NCBI RefSeq assembly: GCF_900096955.1
Contig: NZ_FMYL01000009.1
Location: 1 to 64,000 of the forward strand
Direction of reading: 5' to 3'
Length of the DNA: 64,000 bases
DNA from: Acinetobacter boissieri
GTDB lineage: Bacteria > Pseudomonadota > Gammaproteobacteria > Pseudomonadales > Moraxellaceae
The notes beneath the pieces are model-generated. The model was not told where the DNA came from. It ran no database searches and worked only from the letters and a program-made list of their open reading frames with translations. The translations under genes and the position numbers were made by a program. Shown one piece after another: positions 54,303 to 63,625 of the stretch (positions within the stretch are counted from its first letter, which is position 1; each line of letters begins with the position of its first letter).

Positions 54303-54338
54303 AGCCCTTGAAAGTGATTCTAACTTTAGGCAAGGGCT
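54303..54338 (-). terminator. Terminator-like hairpin after hsdR
   Basis: An 8-bp stem AGCCCTTG / CAAGGGCT encloses a second stem AAAGT / ACTTT. It lies 26 bp beyond the hsdR stop and probably ends the restriction operon; the T tract on the minus strand is short. Confidence 0.55.
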
Positions 54339-54363
54339 ATATATTATCGAGATTGTTGTTTGC

Positions 54364-57234
54364 TTATAACCCTTTGTAAAATTTTTCAATGAATAATTTT
54401 GTCTTATTCACTAAATTGGTTAATACAGATTGCCGTTCTTTGAGCTTTGGTGATTTAGTTGGTAATTTTGAGATGTCATTACGCTCAGGCATTCTTTTTG
54501 TATACTCGTACTGTTCTAGTACTTTCTTAAACTCATCAGCTTTTAGGTTTTCTTCTTTACAAATGTGTTGGTAGGCTTGCTCTTTTTCTATATCCCAGAA
54601 AGACTTAAAAGCATCTTCGACCTTTTGCCCTGTAATGAGTTTAGGGATGTTTTGATCGATAAACTTTTTAATCAATTCTTGTTTGTCATGTAGACTCACT
54701 TCACCTTCAATGAGGTCATTGACCTGAGCTTGGTATTGCTGTCTTTTTTCTACACTCGGATTATCAATTGCAAGTTGTAGTAAGCTGATGATGTATCCCA
54801 CGTTAATGCGGTCACTGTGTAGTAGTTCCAGTTGAAAATCAACTTCATCTAAAATGGATACTTTTTCTTTACTTGGTGTTTTACGGACTTGATGACACAA
54901 GTCTTTGTACTTTGATGCAAAATCAGCAAAGTTTTGTTTGTCTAAGGTTGTATTGTCTTGATCGTATTCGACAAAGGTTTCTAATTGAGCATTGGTACGC
55001 ATGACTTCACGAAAGGCTTTAATAAACTCAAGTTGGTCGTCTTCTGTCAGTAAATCGTCAACGTCTTGGCAGTTGGGTGTTAGGTCATATAGTTTTTGAA
55101 CCGAAGTCTCATAGTTTTGCTGAATCTCTGCAAATTCAGGGACTAAAACCACTTGAGGTGTTTCTTTGTTAGAGAAAATTTTAAGGGCTTCATCTGTGGC
55201 TTGTTTTAGATTTCTGAAACAAATGATATTGCCAAAGGGTTTATTGCTGTTAAACACGCGGTTAGTACGTGAAAAAGCCTGTATGAGTCCATGATGCTTT
55301 AAGTTTTTGTCTACGTACAACGTATTAAGCCTTTTTGAGTCAAAGCCTGTAAGGAACATGTTCACTACCAGTAATATGTCAACTTCACAGTTTTTTACAC
55401 GTTTAGCAATGTCTCTATAGTAATCGTAGAACTGATCACCTGAGTTGTAATTGGTTTTAAACTGTTGGTTATATTGGGTAATGTAATGATCAAGCTTATC
55501 TCGTTTAGATGGATTGACTGTACTTGGAATGTCAGTATTTTCTTCATCCAGTAAACCATTTGCATCATCGTTGACAGCTTCGTTGGCTGCGTATGAGAAA
55601 ATGGTGGCAATGGTGAGTGGTTTAAACAAACGTCCATGTTCAGCATCTTGTTGTTGCTTTTGACTTTGTAAGCGTTTAAAGATGTCGTAGTATTCTATGA
55701 GGGTGTCTACTGAACTAACACAGAACATGGCTGTAAATTCACGTTTTTTGGTTTTTGTATCGTGGGTATCTAAAATGTACTGTGCAATTTGTTCTAAGCG
55801 TTTTGGGTCTTCCAATAACTCTTGTGTATCTATGCCTTCAACCTGATCTATGGATTGATGTGATGAATGAGTTTTCAAACTGTACCGTCCACGGTAGTCA
55901 ATTTGAAAGGGGAGTACGTTTTTATCTCGAATGGCATCTACAATGACGTATTGGTGTAATAGTTCATCAAATAGATGACTTGTGGTGAGTTTCAATCCTG
56001 CTATTGTTTTTGCATTGTCATCTAAAATAGGTGTACCTGTAAAACCAAACATTTGGGCTTTTTGGAAGAACTTTTTAATTTTTAGGTGAGTTTCACCAAA
56101 TTGGCTACGGTGGCATTCATCAAAAATGAATACGACTTTTTTGTCGCGTAGGTGTTCAATCTCTTGGCTGTATTTATCTTTTCCAATGGCATTGTTGAGC
56201 TTTTGAATGGTAGTCACGATCAGCTTGTCATGCGGTAGGTTTATTTGTTCGATGAGTTTCTTTGTATTGGTGGTACTGTCTACACTGTCTTTTTTAAACG
56301 CATTAAATTCTTTCGCTGTTTGTGTATCTAAGTCATTGCGGTCTACCACAAACAGTACTTTTTCAACATCAGGCATGTTCATAATAATTTGACTGGCTTT
56401 AAATGAGGTCAGTGTCTTACCTGATCCTGTCGTATGCCAAATGTAGCCGTTTTTGTTACTGTGTTTAACTTGTTGCGTAATTTGTTGAACAGCATAAATC
56501 TGATAAGGGCGTAGTGCCATTAACACTTGGGAATCTTTAAGCAAGACCATGTATTCATTAAGCATCTTTGTTAAAAAGTCAGGTGTTAAGAAACTGCTTG
56601 TAAATGCTGAAATGTCATTAATCTGTTTATTCTTGCTGTCTGTCCAAGGAAAGGCAAAGGCATCGTTGGTTGTACCATGTGCAAAGTAACGTGTATTTAC
56701 GCTATTGCTCATAATGAAGAGTTGTACAAAGTTAAATAGCCCATAGCCTGTATGGTATGTTTCTCGTTTGTAACGTTGTATCTGGTTAAAGGCTTCAGCC
56801 ATTTCAGTACCACGTTTTTTGAGTTCAATTTGAACCAGTGGTAAGCCGTTAATGAGAAGCGTAACATCAAAACGGTAAGTTCGTTTATTGTCATACTTAG
56901 GGTCAATGGTTACTTGATTGGTGACTTGAAATCTATTTTTATGGGGCTCTTTAAACAGTAGGTCGATATGGTGACTTGTGCCATCATCTAGTTTAATCGG
57001 GAGTTTATTTCTGAGTTTGGTTGCATGCTCGAAAACGTTGCCTTGACTAATTTGGTGAAAGACTTGTTTCCACTCTGTATCAGACAAAGTTGGAATACCA
57101 TTAGCTCGTTCTAACTGTAGTTTTAGATTGCTCATCAGTTGGGCTTCATTATGAATGCTGACACGTTCGTAATGAAGTTGATTAAGTTGTTCTAATAGTT
57201 GATTTTCGAGTTGGTACTCGCTTTGTGTAGTCAT
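54364..57234 (-). CDS. hsdR: HsdR, type I restriction enzyme restriction subunit
   Basis: From ATG 57234 the protein is 956 aa. The N-terminal nuclease domain has a PD-(D/E)xK pattern (YRFDVTLLINGLPLVQIELK with the acids and Lys). The translocase has Walker A GSGKTLTSFKAS, the DECH box VVFIFDECHRSQFGE and further helicase motifs (MFLTGFDSKRLNTLYVDKN). It cuts DNA after ATP-driven translocation when bound to HsdM/HsdS. A longer in-frame start at 57291 exists, but GAGAG lies before the chosen ATG. It lies at the operon's 3' end, separated from hsdM/hsdS by three accessory genes. Confidence 0.92.
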   Translation of the reverse strand: MTTQSEYQLENQLLEQLNQLHYERVSIHNEAQLMSNLKLQLERANGIPTLSDTEWKQVFHQISQGNVFEHATKLRNKLPIKLDDGTSHHIDLLFKEPHKNRFQVTNQVTIDPKYDNKRTYRFDVTLLINGLPLVQIELKKRGTEMAEAFNQIQRYKRETYHTGYGLFNFVQLFIMSNSVNTRYFAHGTTNDAFAFPWTDSKNKQINDISAFTSSFLTPDFLTKMLNEYMVLLKDSQVLMALRPYQIYAVQQITQQVKHSNKNGYIWHTTGSGKTLTSFKASQIIMNMPDVEKVLFVVDRNDLDTQTAKEFNAFKKDSVDSTTNTKKLIEQINLPHDKLIVTTIQKLNNAIGKDKYSQEIEHLRDKKVVFIFDECHRSQFGETHLKIKKFFQKAQMFGFTGTPILDDNAKTIAGLKLTTSHLFDELLHQYVIVDAIRDKNVLPFQIDYRGRYSLKTHSSHQSIDQVEGIDTQELLEDPKRLEQIAQYILDTHDTKTKKREFTAMFCVSSVDTLIEYYDIFKRLQSQKQQQDAEHGRLFKPLTIATIFSYAANEAVNDDANGLLDEENTDIPSTVNPSKRDKLDHYITQYNQQFKTNYNSGDQFYDYYRDIAKRVKNCEVDILLVVNMFLTGFDSKRLNTLYVDKNLKHHGLIQAFSRTNRVFNSNKPFGNIICFRNLKQATDEALKIFSNKETPQVVLVPEFAEIQQNYETSVQKLYDLTPNCQDVDDLLTEDDQLEFIKAFREVMRTNAQLETFVEYDQDNTTLDKQNFADFASKYKDLCHQVRKTPSKEKVSILDEVDFQLELLHSDRINVGYIISLLQLAIDNPSVEKRQQYQAQVNDLIEGEVSLHDKQELIKKFIDQNIPKLITGQKVEDAFKSFWDIEKEQAYQHICKEENLKADEFKKVLEQYEYTKRMPERNDISKLPTKSPKLKERQSVLTNLVNKTKLFIEKFYKGL

Positions 57235-57247
57235 GTTTCTCTCTAAA

Positions 57248-58078
57248 TTATTTATTATTTGAAGATTGATAAAGCATTTTAAGCTTTTCAATCGTCATTG
57301 GAGTACCATTAATGGTTTTATGAAGCATTGCATGGCAGTTAGGGCAGACAGGAATTAAGTCATTAATTGGATCAACTTCATATTCATCAGATATTTTATG
57401 TAAAGGCGTAATATGGTGAACATGTATAAAGCCTTGAGCAAATGCACCATAGGTTTTTGCAAATTCCATCTTACAAATTTGGCAAGATAAACCATAATGT
57501 TGAATACACTTAGATCGTGCTTCAGGGTTTCGCTCGTAACGATTAACCTGAACTATTTGTTTTGCACCTTCTGGAAATTTTTTATCATTAAGATTTGCTT
57601 CATCAGGATAATCAAAATCAATCATCTCATCATTAAATTGAGATGTAATATAATTTAATAGTACAGAAATATCATGGTCTTGTGATTTACCTCTGTCTGT
57701 TCTTAGACCTTGCAAAGTATCGCTATTTTTAATGTAATTTTGTTCTATAAGTGACTGACGAGTTAATGTTTTATTATCTACTTTTTTTAATTTTTTGAAC
57801 ACTGAAAAATTGCCACGATACTGTTTAAGATCTGTTAGATTTTTCCAAAACAAAAGTTGGGCACTTGGATATTTATCATTTGGTGTATGTTCAATGACTT
57901 TGAATTGATAAACAATCTTTGATATTGGTGCTGTAATATAGATATATACAATATCTCCAACTTGAAAGCCTTTATCTGTATTGGTAACGTCATTTTTCCA
58001 ATATATTTCAGAGAGTTCATCGTATGCTTTTTCAAGATTGAATGTTTGATAGTTGCAGGTAATTAACCAATTTGCCAT
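57248..58078 (-). CDS. EVE-HNH modification-dependent endonuclease
   Basis: The 276-aa protein combines an N-terminal EVE/PUA-like domain (WLITCNYQTFNLEKAYDELS, then DIVYIYITAPISKIVYQFKV) that binds modified bases with a C-terminal HNH nuclease (CQICKM, FIHVHHITPL, NDLIPVCPNCHAMLHK) with zinc Cys residues and the catalytic His pair. EVE-HNH enzymes are known to cut DNA carrying modified cytosines, so this gene would add a modification-dependent activity to the operon. It lies between the GIY-YIG gene (21 bp) and hsdR (13 bp). Confidence 0.8.
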   Translation of the reverse strand: MANWLITCNYQTFNLEKAYDELSEIYWKNDVTNTDKGFQVGDIVYIYITAPISKIVYQFKVIEHTPNDKYPSAQLLFWKNLTDLKQYRGNFSVFKKLKKVDNKTLTRQSLIEQNYIKNSDTLQGLRTDRGKSQDHDISVLLNYITSQFNDEMIDFDYPDEANLNDKKFPEGAKQIVQVNRYERNPEARSKCIQHYGLSCQICKMEFAKTYGAFAQGFIHVHHITPLHKISDEYEVDPINDLIPVCPNCHAMLHKTINGTPMTIEKLKMLYQSSNNK

Positions 58079-58099
58079 TATTTTCTCTATATTTGCAGA

Positions 58100-59383
58100 T
58101 TAAAAGTCAGCAAGGTTTTTTACAATGTTTGTAATGTATTCAAGGTCATTGTGATGTGTTGCAGTGTAAAAAGGGTGTTTTTGTGCTGTATTGTACTCTA
58201 AAAGCCCCGATTCATCTTTTAAAACGCCTTCTCGTTGTTGAAGGTTAATATGAATTTTTGATGGGAATACATACATAGTCACGACATTGAAATCACTTTT
58301 TTTAAAAGCAATGTATTTCTTTTTAATGACTATATCTAAACCAACATCTAAATTTAGAAAAGCATCTTTAAACTGATGGTAAAGATTTTGTATTTGTGAA
58401 GTTTTGGTTTCAAGATGAAGGATTTCTTCATACTCTTCATTGACCTGATCTTCTTGCCATTCACCAAAAGTTAAGTCTGTACCGACTTGTTTCCACACTT
58501 TTCTGCCATTGCTTTCACGGCCAGTTATGACGGCACTTGCCGCTGATGGGCTACTAAATAAATAGTCTTTGGTAAAAGTGAATGTTGATGAATCAATTAT
58601 TCCACTATTTAGTAATGTAGGGCGTAAGCTAGAAATGTAATTATGAGTTGATTGACTTGCATCTTGCCTAACTTGTGAGCCTTTGAGTACATAAAATTCA
58701 CCATCGATGACTTTAGCTTTCGCTTCAATCCCTTTTACACTGAGGTAAAATTCAGCAGGTTGTTCTATTAAGCCTTCCATTGCAGAAGAATACATATTTT
58801 CAGATACCTGAGGTGTAGGTGGGGTAATGGTTGATGTTTTAAGTTCACTTGGTCGTTTTTGTTCTTTTAAAAACTCATAACCTAAAACAGGCAAAATGAC
58901 TTGTATTTGCTCTAAAAAATACTCCATATCTGCAATATCTGACTCAGGTAGTCTATTGTAAATGTGTGCTGTACCATTTTTAAGCTGACATTGACCATTT
59001 GAAAGGGCAATATCTATTAAACGGCTTTCTAAGTATTTGATATGCGCTTTAGTAATGTTTTGATCTTTGCCTGTGACCACACACACTTTATTCCAAAAGT
59101 CTTTACCACCACTTTCTTCTGTTCGGTTGTGCTGTGCTAAACGCTGAGCAATATTGTCAGACTCACCAATATAGACCAGTGGATAGGTAGAATTACTTTC
59201 ATCAGAACCGACTAGAAAGTAAATACCTGTACTTTGCTGACATTCTTCTCGTTGTATCAGATCTTTTAATTTACTGCGTGGCGCAGAAAGAATATGACCT
59301 GTCCAGTTTATAATTTCTGCGGTGAGAATGCCATTTGGTGTACCATCGACCAAGAACAGTTTAACGCTTTTACCATGTGCCAT
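58100..59383 (-). CDS. GIY-YIG nuclease with DUF4357 and DUF5655-like domains
   Basis: The 427-aa protein has a GIY-YIG nuclease domain at about 50-160 (GIYFLVGSDESNSTYPLVYI). A DUF4357-like segment follows (LKGSQVRQDASQSTHNYISS to VITGRESNGRKVW, about 230-300), and a C-terminal DUF5655-like part reads KKKYIAFKKSDFNVVTMYVF. Proteins of this design are found in restriction-modification and other defence clusters. The target is unknown, but a nuclease acting with HsdRMS or EVE-HNH is plausible. It lies between the Abi_C-like gene and the EVE-HNH gene in the same direction. Confidence 0.75.
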   Translation of the reverse strand: MAHGKSVKLFLVDGTPNGILTAEIINWTGHILSAPRSKLKDLIQREECQQSTGIYFLVGSDESNSTYPLVYIGESDNIAQRLAQHNRTEESGGKDFWNKVCVVTGKDQNITKAHIKYLESRLIDIALSNGQCQLKNGTAHIYNRLPESDIADMEYFLEQIQVILPVLGYEFLKEQKRPSELKTSTITPPTPQVSENMYSSAMEGLIEQPAEFYLSVKGIEAKAKVIDGEFYVLKGSQVRQDASQSTHNYISSLRPTLLNSGIIDSSTFTFTKDYLFSSPSAASAVITGRESNGRKVWKQVGTDLTFGEWQEDQVNEEYEEILHLETKTSQIQNLYHQFKDAFLNLDVGLDIVIKKKYIAFKKSDFNVVTMYVFPSKIHINLQQREGVLKDESGLLEYNTAQKHPFYTATHHNDLEYITNIVKNLADF

Positions 59384-59441
59384 TTCTAAATCCTAGACAA
59401 GTTGTGATCATGTTCATTAATGAGCCCAGTACCCCTTCAAA

Positions 59442-60113
59442 TTAAAGCTCTTCCTCAATTACCATAGTTTCTTGATCATTATAGTTATCTAAATTTTCAA
59501 CATAAGCATCATAGTCTTGATCAAAGAGTGCCTTACTATATTTTAATGAGTTTGGTAGCTCATATAATTCATCAAGATATTCATTGAAATCTTGATAATC
59601 TTCATATTTATACGGCTGTGTATATGACATATCAATTTCTAATACTAGTAAAACTAAAATGTAAGAAAATCCATCACTTATTTGCAAAAATATTTTTGCT
59701 AAGTCTAAATTAATTGAATAACTTTTTGGTAAAATTTTACCATGTGAAATTTCACCAGTATTATTTCTGACTTCCCCTAAAAATCTAATCCATTGATTCA
59801 AAGCTGAAAAAAAAGATTCAAGGTTTTGTTTTGGCATAATGTTTTCTATAGCAGAGTGTTCATATAAAGCATTTTTTGCGGATTTAAATAACTGTCCTAA
59901 ATCTAATAAATTAATAGACTTAACGTCTGTTGAAGGAGATATTTCAACTATAATATTTTTTGCAATACACTCTATAAAAGATTTAGTACATTCAGTTAAA
60001 GCATCACCACAATGAGTAGCTTGATGATCAATTTGCTCCAATGACTGATCTAAATGTTGTAACCAAGAACGGTTTTCAGAATATTGTTTAATTAAATTTT
60101 TTGTTCTTTCCAT
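59442..60113 (-). CDS. Abi_C-like abortive infection protein
   Basis: The 223-aa helical protein contains RNNTGEISHGKILPK (about residues 115-130), which matches the RNxxGxxHGK core of the Abi_C family, HEPN-type nuclease-like proteins in abortive infection. An early helix block ESTKSFIECIAK-like (about 35-55) precedes it, and the C-terminus is acidic. In other systems Abi_C proteins cause growth arrest on infection. It lies 12 bp downstream of hsdS and upstream of the GIY-YIG gene, so it is cargo of the restriction operon. Confidence 0.6.
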   Translation of the reverse strand: MERTKNLIKQYSENRSWLQHLDQSLEQIDHQATHCGDALTECTKSFIECIAKNIIVEISPSTDVKSINLLDLGQLFKSAKNALYEHSAIENIMPKQNLESFFSALNQWIRFLGEVRNNTGEISHGKILPKSYSINLDLAKIFLQISDGFSYILVLLVLEIDMSYTQPYKYEDYQDFNEYLDELYELPNSLKYSKALFDQDYDAYVENLDNYNDQETMVIEEEL

Positions 60114-60125
60114 AGTTTAAATAGC

Positions 60126-61277
60126 CTATACAAACATGTGTTGTAGCAAGCCTTTTTTCCATTGTTTGGCTTGTTCGAGTTGTTGGGTGGTGAGGTCTAT
60201 TTTTTGGTCGATGGCTGATAAGAAGTTAGCGATTTTGGTTTGTTCAGAGAGAAGAGGCATTAATATTTTTAAATCTTGTATTGTGTATAAAGCTAGTTTG
60301 GGTTGAGCACTTGTTGTGGCTGTACTTTCAATTAATGAAGATAAATAACCGCTATCAAGCAAATAAATAAGAAAAATTTGATTACACTTTAGGTTCGTTA
60401 ATTTATCAGCATTTTCTGTTAAGTTAGCTCCATTAAACTCCGATGAAATCTTACCAATTATTCCTAATGTACCTGCAACTGAAATAAAAATATCTTTATC
60501 TGTAATTGTATAGCGGTTTATGGCATCTACTGCTTCAATTGGAACATATTTAATGTTTTCATGATCTATACCATAGGAACGATTCATATCACTTACAGTA
60601 ATATAGGGATGTCCAGTATTTTGAGCTACTAGAGAATATCCTTTAGGTAAGCGTTTGCCACCTTTTACATCAGCAATATCCTTGATTGTTCTCTCTACCC
60701 ACGCCCCAAACTCACTCCCATCATCAGCTTTAAAGCGAATTTGTTGGCTAAACAACTTTTGCATCATGCCTTTTTTGTATTGGGTAAGCAGTTCTTGTTT
60801 TTGGCTTAGTTGGTTAATTTTTTCATCGACTGCGGTGAGGAATGTAGCGATTTTGGTTTGTTCAGTAAGAGTAGGAATTGAAAGGCTTACATTATTTATA
60901 GATGTTGTATTTAAGCTAGGTACACCAGTAGCTTCATTGAGGCTGAGCCAATTTACTTGTAATGCATGTTGATATAAAAACTTTGGAAAGACCTTATCAA
61001 TATGTATCTCTGAATAGAAAAGAGTATCAACGGTCCAAAATTTTTCATTAACATATTTAGGTTGATCAATAGTCCCTTTGCGACCTATTAAAATACTTTC
61101 ACCATCATATAAGTATTTATTGACATGACGCATAATACCGCCAGTACCATAAACAGGTATATCTCCACTATTTAAATTTTTATGGTCCTTTCCATATTTA
61201 ATGTTTAAAACATCCTGATATTTTTTATTCTCCCACTCCCTACTAAACTCTTTAAACCTTAACTTAGGCGTACTCAT
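60126..61277 (-). CDS. hsdS: HsdS, type I specificity subunit
   Basis: The 383-aa protein has two target-recognition domains (about 1-135 and 190-345), each followed by a helical spacer (TEQTKIATFLTAVDEKINQL and SEQTKIANFLSAIDQKIDLT). It sets the DNA sequence of the restriction enzyme. The start overlaps the hsdM stop by 4 bp, so they are translationally coupled. The two recognition domains differ from each other, as expected for a bipartite target, which cannot be deduced by eye. Confidence 0.9.
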   Translation of the reverse strand: MSTPKLRFKEFSREWENKKYQDVLNIKYGKDHKNLNSGDIPVYGTGGIMRHVNKYLYDGESILIGRKGTIDQPKYVNEKFWTVDTLFYSEIHIDKVFPKFLYQHALQVNWLSLNEATGVPSLNTTSINNVSLSIPTLTEQTKIATFLTAVDEKINQLSQKQELLTQYKKGMMQKLFSQQIRFKADDGSEFGAWVERTIKDIADVKGGKRLPKGYSLVAQNTGHPYITVSDMNRSYGIDHENIKYVPIEAVDAINRYTITDKDIFISVAGTLGIIGKISSEFNGANLTENADKLTNLKCNQIFLIYLLDSGYLSSLIESTATTSAQPKLALYTIQDLKILMPLLSEQTKIANFLSAIDQKIDLTTQQLEQAKQWKKGLLQHMFV

Positions 61278-62875
61278 GACTTCACCTCCGCAAATGGTGA
61301 ATCAATGCCAAGCTCTGCACAAAAGGCATTAATGGTTTGGTCGGTTTCTTGACTTTGTTGTTCTAAGTCTTGCAGTTGCTTAGCAACCTCAGCCAAATCA
61401 ATTTCTGCTTCAGCTTCAAAGGTATCTACATAACGAGGAATGTTTAAATTAAAGTCGTTGTCTTGTATGTCTTGCAGTGTTGCGACTTGTGCAAACTTGT
61501 CTACGTTCTCACGAGTGTGGTAACACTCAATAATTTTAGTAATATGCTCAGGGTTCAAGTAGTTTTGTGTTTTTTGCTTTTCAAATTCTTTACTTGCATC
61601 AATAAAAAAAATCTTATCATCGTTACTACGGTTTTTCTTGAGAACTAAAACACATGTTGGAATACTTGTACCGTAAAAGATGTTTGAAGGAAGTCCAATC
61701 ACAGCATCAATCACATTCATTTTTTCAATGAGGTGCTGACGAATCGTACCTTCACTTGAGCCTCGGAACAATACCCCATGTGGAAGAACCACTGCCATCG
61801 TGCCATCTTCATCGAGTTGATACAGCATGTGCTGAACAAAAGCCATATCTGCTTTGGTTTTTGGGGCAAGTTTACCGTAAGGTGAAAAACGATCATCCTG
61901 TAAAAACAAAGGATCGGCCGACCAATGGGCAGAGAAGGGAGGATTTGCGACAACGGCTTCAAACTTTTGGTTTAAATGCTGTGGTCTTGTCAGAGTATTG
62001 TCTTGCTTAATATCAAACTTAGAAAAATGCACATCATGAAGAATCATATTCATGCGTGCCAAGTTATATGTTGTACGATTCATCTCTTGACCGTAAATCA
62101 TATCAACATCATTCACTTCACGCTTCACACGTAACAGTAAAGAACCTGATCCACATGTCGGGTCGTAGACAGAACGCAGTTGCGTTTTACCATCTGTGAC
62201 TATTTTAGCAAGTAATGTCGAAACAGCTTGAGGTGTATAGAACTCCCCTGCTTTTTTACCTGCACCACTGGCAAATTCACCAATCAAGTACTCGTAAGCA
62301 TCACCCAAGACATCAGACTCGGTATTACTTAAATCGAAATCAATTTTATCTAAGTGAGAAAGGACTTTAGTAATGAGTGTATTACGGTCAGTCGCATTGT
62401 TGCCAAGCTTCGTAGAGTTTAAATCTAAATCTTCAAACAAATTTGCAAAGTCATCTTCTGATTCAGTGCCTGCAGTACTGTTTTGAATCACTTTAAATGT
62501 ATTGGTTAAATCATCAAGAATAAATCCATCTGCCTGACGACCACGTTCAGCAAGGCTGTGAAATAGTTGTTTTGGAGCAAGGGAAAAACCCACATCAGAA
62601 ATTGCATTGTCTTGAATGGCTTGTATGAATTCTAGATGTTCAGGGTTGTTTTCGTCTAGTTCATAATATTTTTCATCAAGTCCTTCTTCTTGAAGTAATA
62701 TATTTGCAAAGTTTACTGTCTTTTCTGATAAATACTTATAAAAAATGAATCCTAAAATATAGTCTCGAAACTCATCTGCACCCATTGTGCCACGAAGGTC
62801 ATTGGCAATACTCCAAAGATTTTTTTTAAGTTGTTGTAGTTGGGCTTGAGACATAGATAACACTGCTGTAGTCAT
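61274..62875 (-). CDS. hsdM: HsdM, type I N6-adenine methyltransferase
   Basis: The 533-aa enzyme has the N-terminal HsdM domain (AQLQQLKKNLWSIANDLRGT), a SAM-binding segment DPTCGSGSLLLRV and the catalytic NPPF motif in VVANPPFSAHW. The FYTPQAVS segment is also typical. It methylates the adenines of the recognition site and forms the methylase with HsdS. It is the first gene of the operon and overlaps hsdS by 4 bp. Confidence 0.92.
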   Translation of the reverse strand: MTTAVLSMSQAQLQQLKKNLWSIANDLRGTMGADEFRDYILGFIFYKYLSEKTVNFANILLQEEGLDEKYYELDENNPEHLEFIQAIQDNAISDVGFSLAPKQLFHSLAERGRQADGFILDDLTNTFKVIQNSTAGTESEDDFANLFEDLDLNSTKLGNNATDRNTLITKVLSHLDKIDFDLSNTESDVLGDAYEYLIGEFASGAGKKAGEFYTPQAVSTLLAKIVTDGKTQLRSVYDPTCGSGSLLLRVKREVNDVDMIYGQEMNRTTYNLARMNMILHDVHFSKFDIKQDNTLTRPQHLNQKFEAVVANPPFSAHWSADPLFLQDDRFSPYGKLAPKTKADMAFVQHMLYQLDEDGTMAVVLPHGVLFRGSSEGTIRQHLIEKMNVIDAVIGLPSNIFYGTSIPTCVLVLKKNRSNDDKIFFIDASKEFEKQKTQNYLNPEHITKIIECYHTRENVDKFAQVATLQDIQDNDFNLNIPRYVDTFEAEAEIDLAEVAKQLQDLEQQSQETDQTINAFCAELGIDSPFAEVKS

Positions 62876-63017
62876 TTTAAATTTAGTCTATTGTACAAAA
62901 AAATAAGTGTTTGTAGTGCATTGTATTATTTAAAGCGACAAGTTTTGTCGCAATCGTAAATAAGGCAACTTCAAGCAGATATTATTTTGATAGATAAACA
63001 ACCAAGGTGTGTAAACC

Positions 63018-63206
63018 ATAACGAAATATTATCCAGAGCTTGATCATGTATCAGACGTTTTAAAATGTATCCCACATCCAAAAGCTGAAGCAATCGCAAA
63101 AGCCATTCGAACCTGTAATGACGATGAAGTAGAAACTATTCAAAAAGTATGTTCAACAATACATAGTGTGAAACCGTTAAAAAGACAAAGAAAGACTGGT
63201 GGGTAA
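63018..63206 (+). CDS. Possible small ORF of 62 aa with non-standard start (ATA)
   Basis: A clean plus-strand frame of 61 codons, starting TKYYPELDHVSDVLKCIPHP and ending KPLKRQRKTGG, is preceded by AAGG and ATA where an ATG would be expected (63018-63020). Either the start has mutated from ATG to ATA, making it a pseudogene, or ATA is used as a rare start. It is basic at the C-terminus. No family is recognised. Confidence 0.35.
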   Translation: MTKYYPELDHVSDVLKCIPHPKAEAIAKAIRTCNDDEVETIQKVCSTIHSVKPLKRQRKTGG

Positions 63207-63625
63207 AACTTTGATGTTACTGGCTGTATGAATAATTAGATGGTTTCACTGTATCTCATAACTACTTTATGAGGGTTAATATAAAATTATAGTTAGATTT
63301 GCTTCAAATCTTGTTTATTTATTATTTTAAATTAACTAAAACTTATATAACAATATTCAAAAATCAAACAATAAGTCATAGAAAAATAAACCCTTATTCA
63401 ATTTATATTCCTTCATTATATAAATAAATTTAAATAAAGCATTATGAGTAGCCCCATTGAGAAAGAGAAATTTCGGGTGTATTTTTGCTTTCACAATGCT
63501 TTGTAAATCATCGTTTGTTATTGATTTTTTAACCATTAAAAGTGCTAATATTAAAAACTTATACATAAAATTATATATTTTTGTCGTAAAAATTGATAAA
63601 AATGACTACTAAAGAGGATATCAGC
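63207..63625. other. Intergenic region before the oxidoreductase gene
   Basis: This is a 419-bp AT-rich stretch. The only long frame, on the minus strand at 63357-63566, has low-complexity sequence and no good ribosome site and is probably not a gene. The oxidoreductase promoter must lie here but was not located. Confidence 0.4.

Noticed and set aside
63357..63566. 69-aa minus-strand ORF MYKFLILALLMVKKSITNDD and onward
   Set aside because: It is AT-rich and of low complexity with no good ribosome site, and nothing in it resembles a known family.
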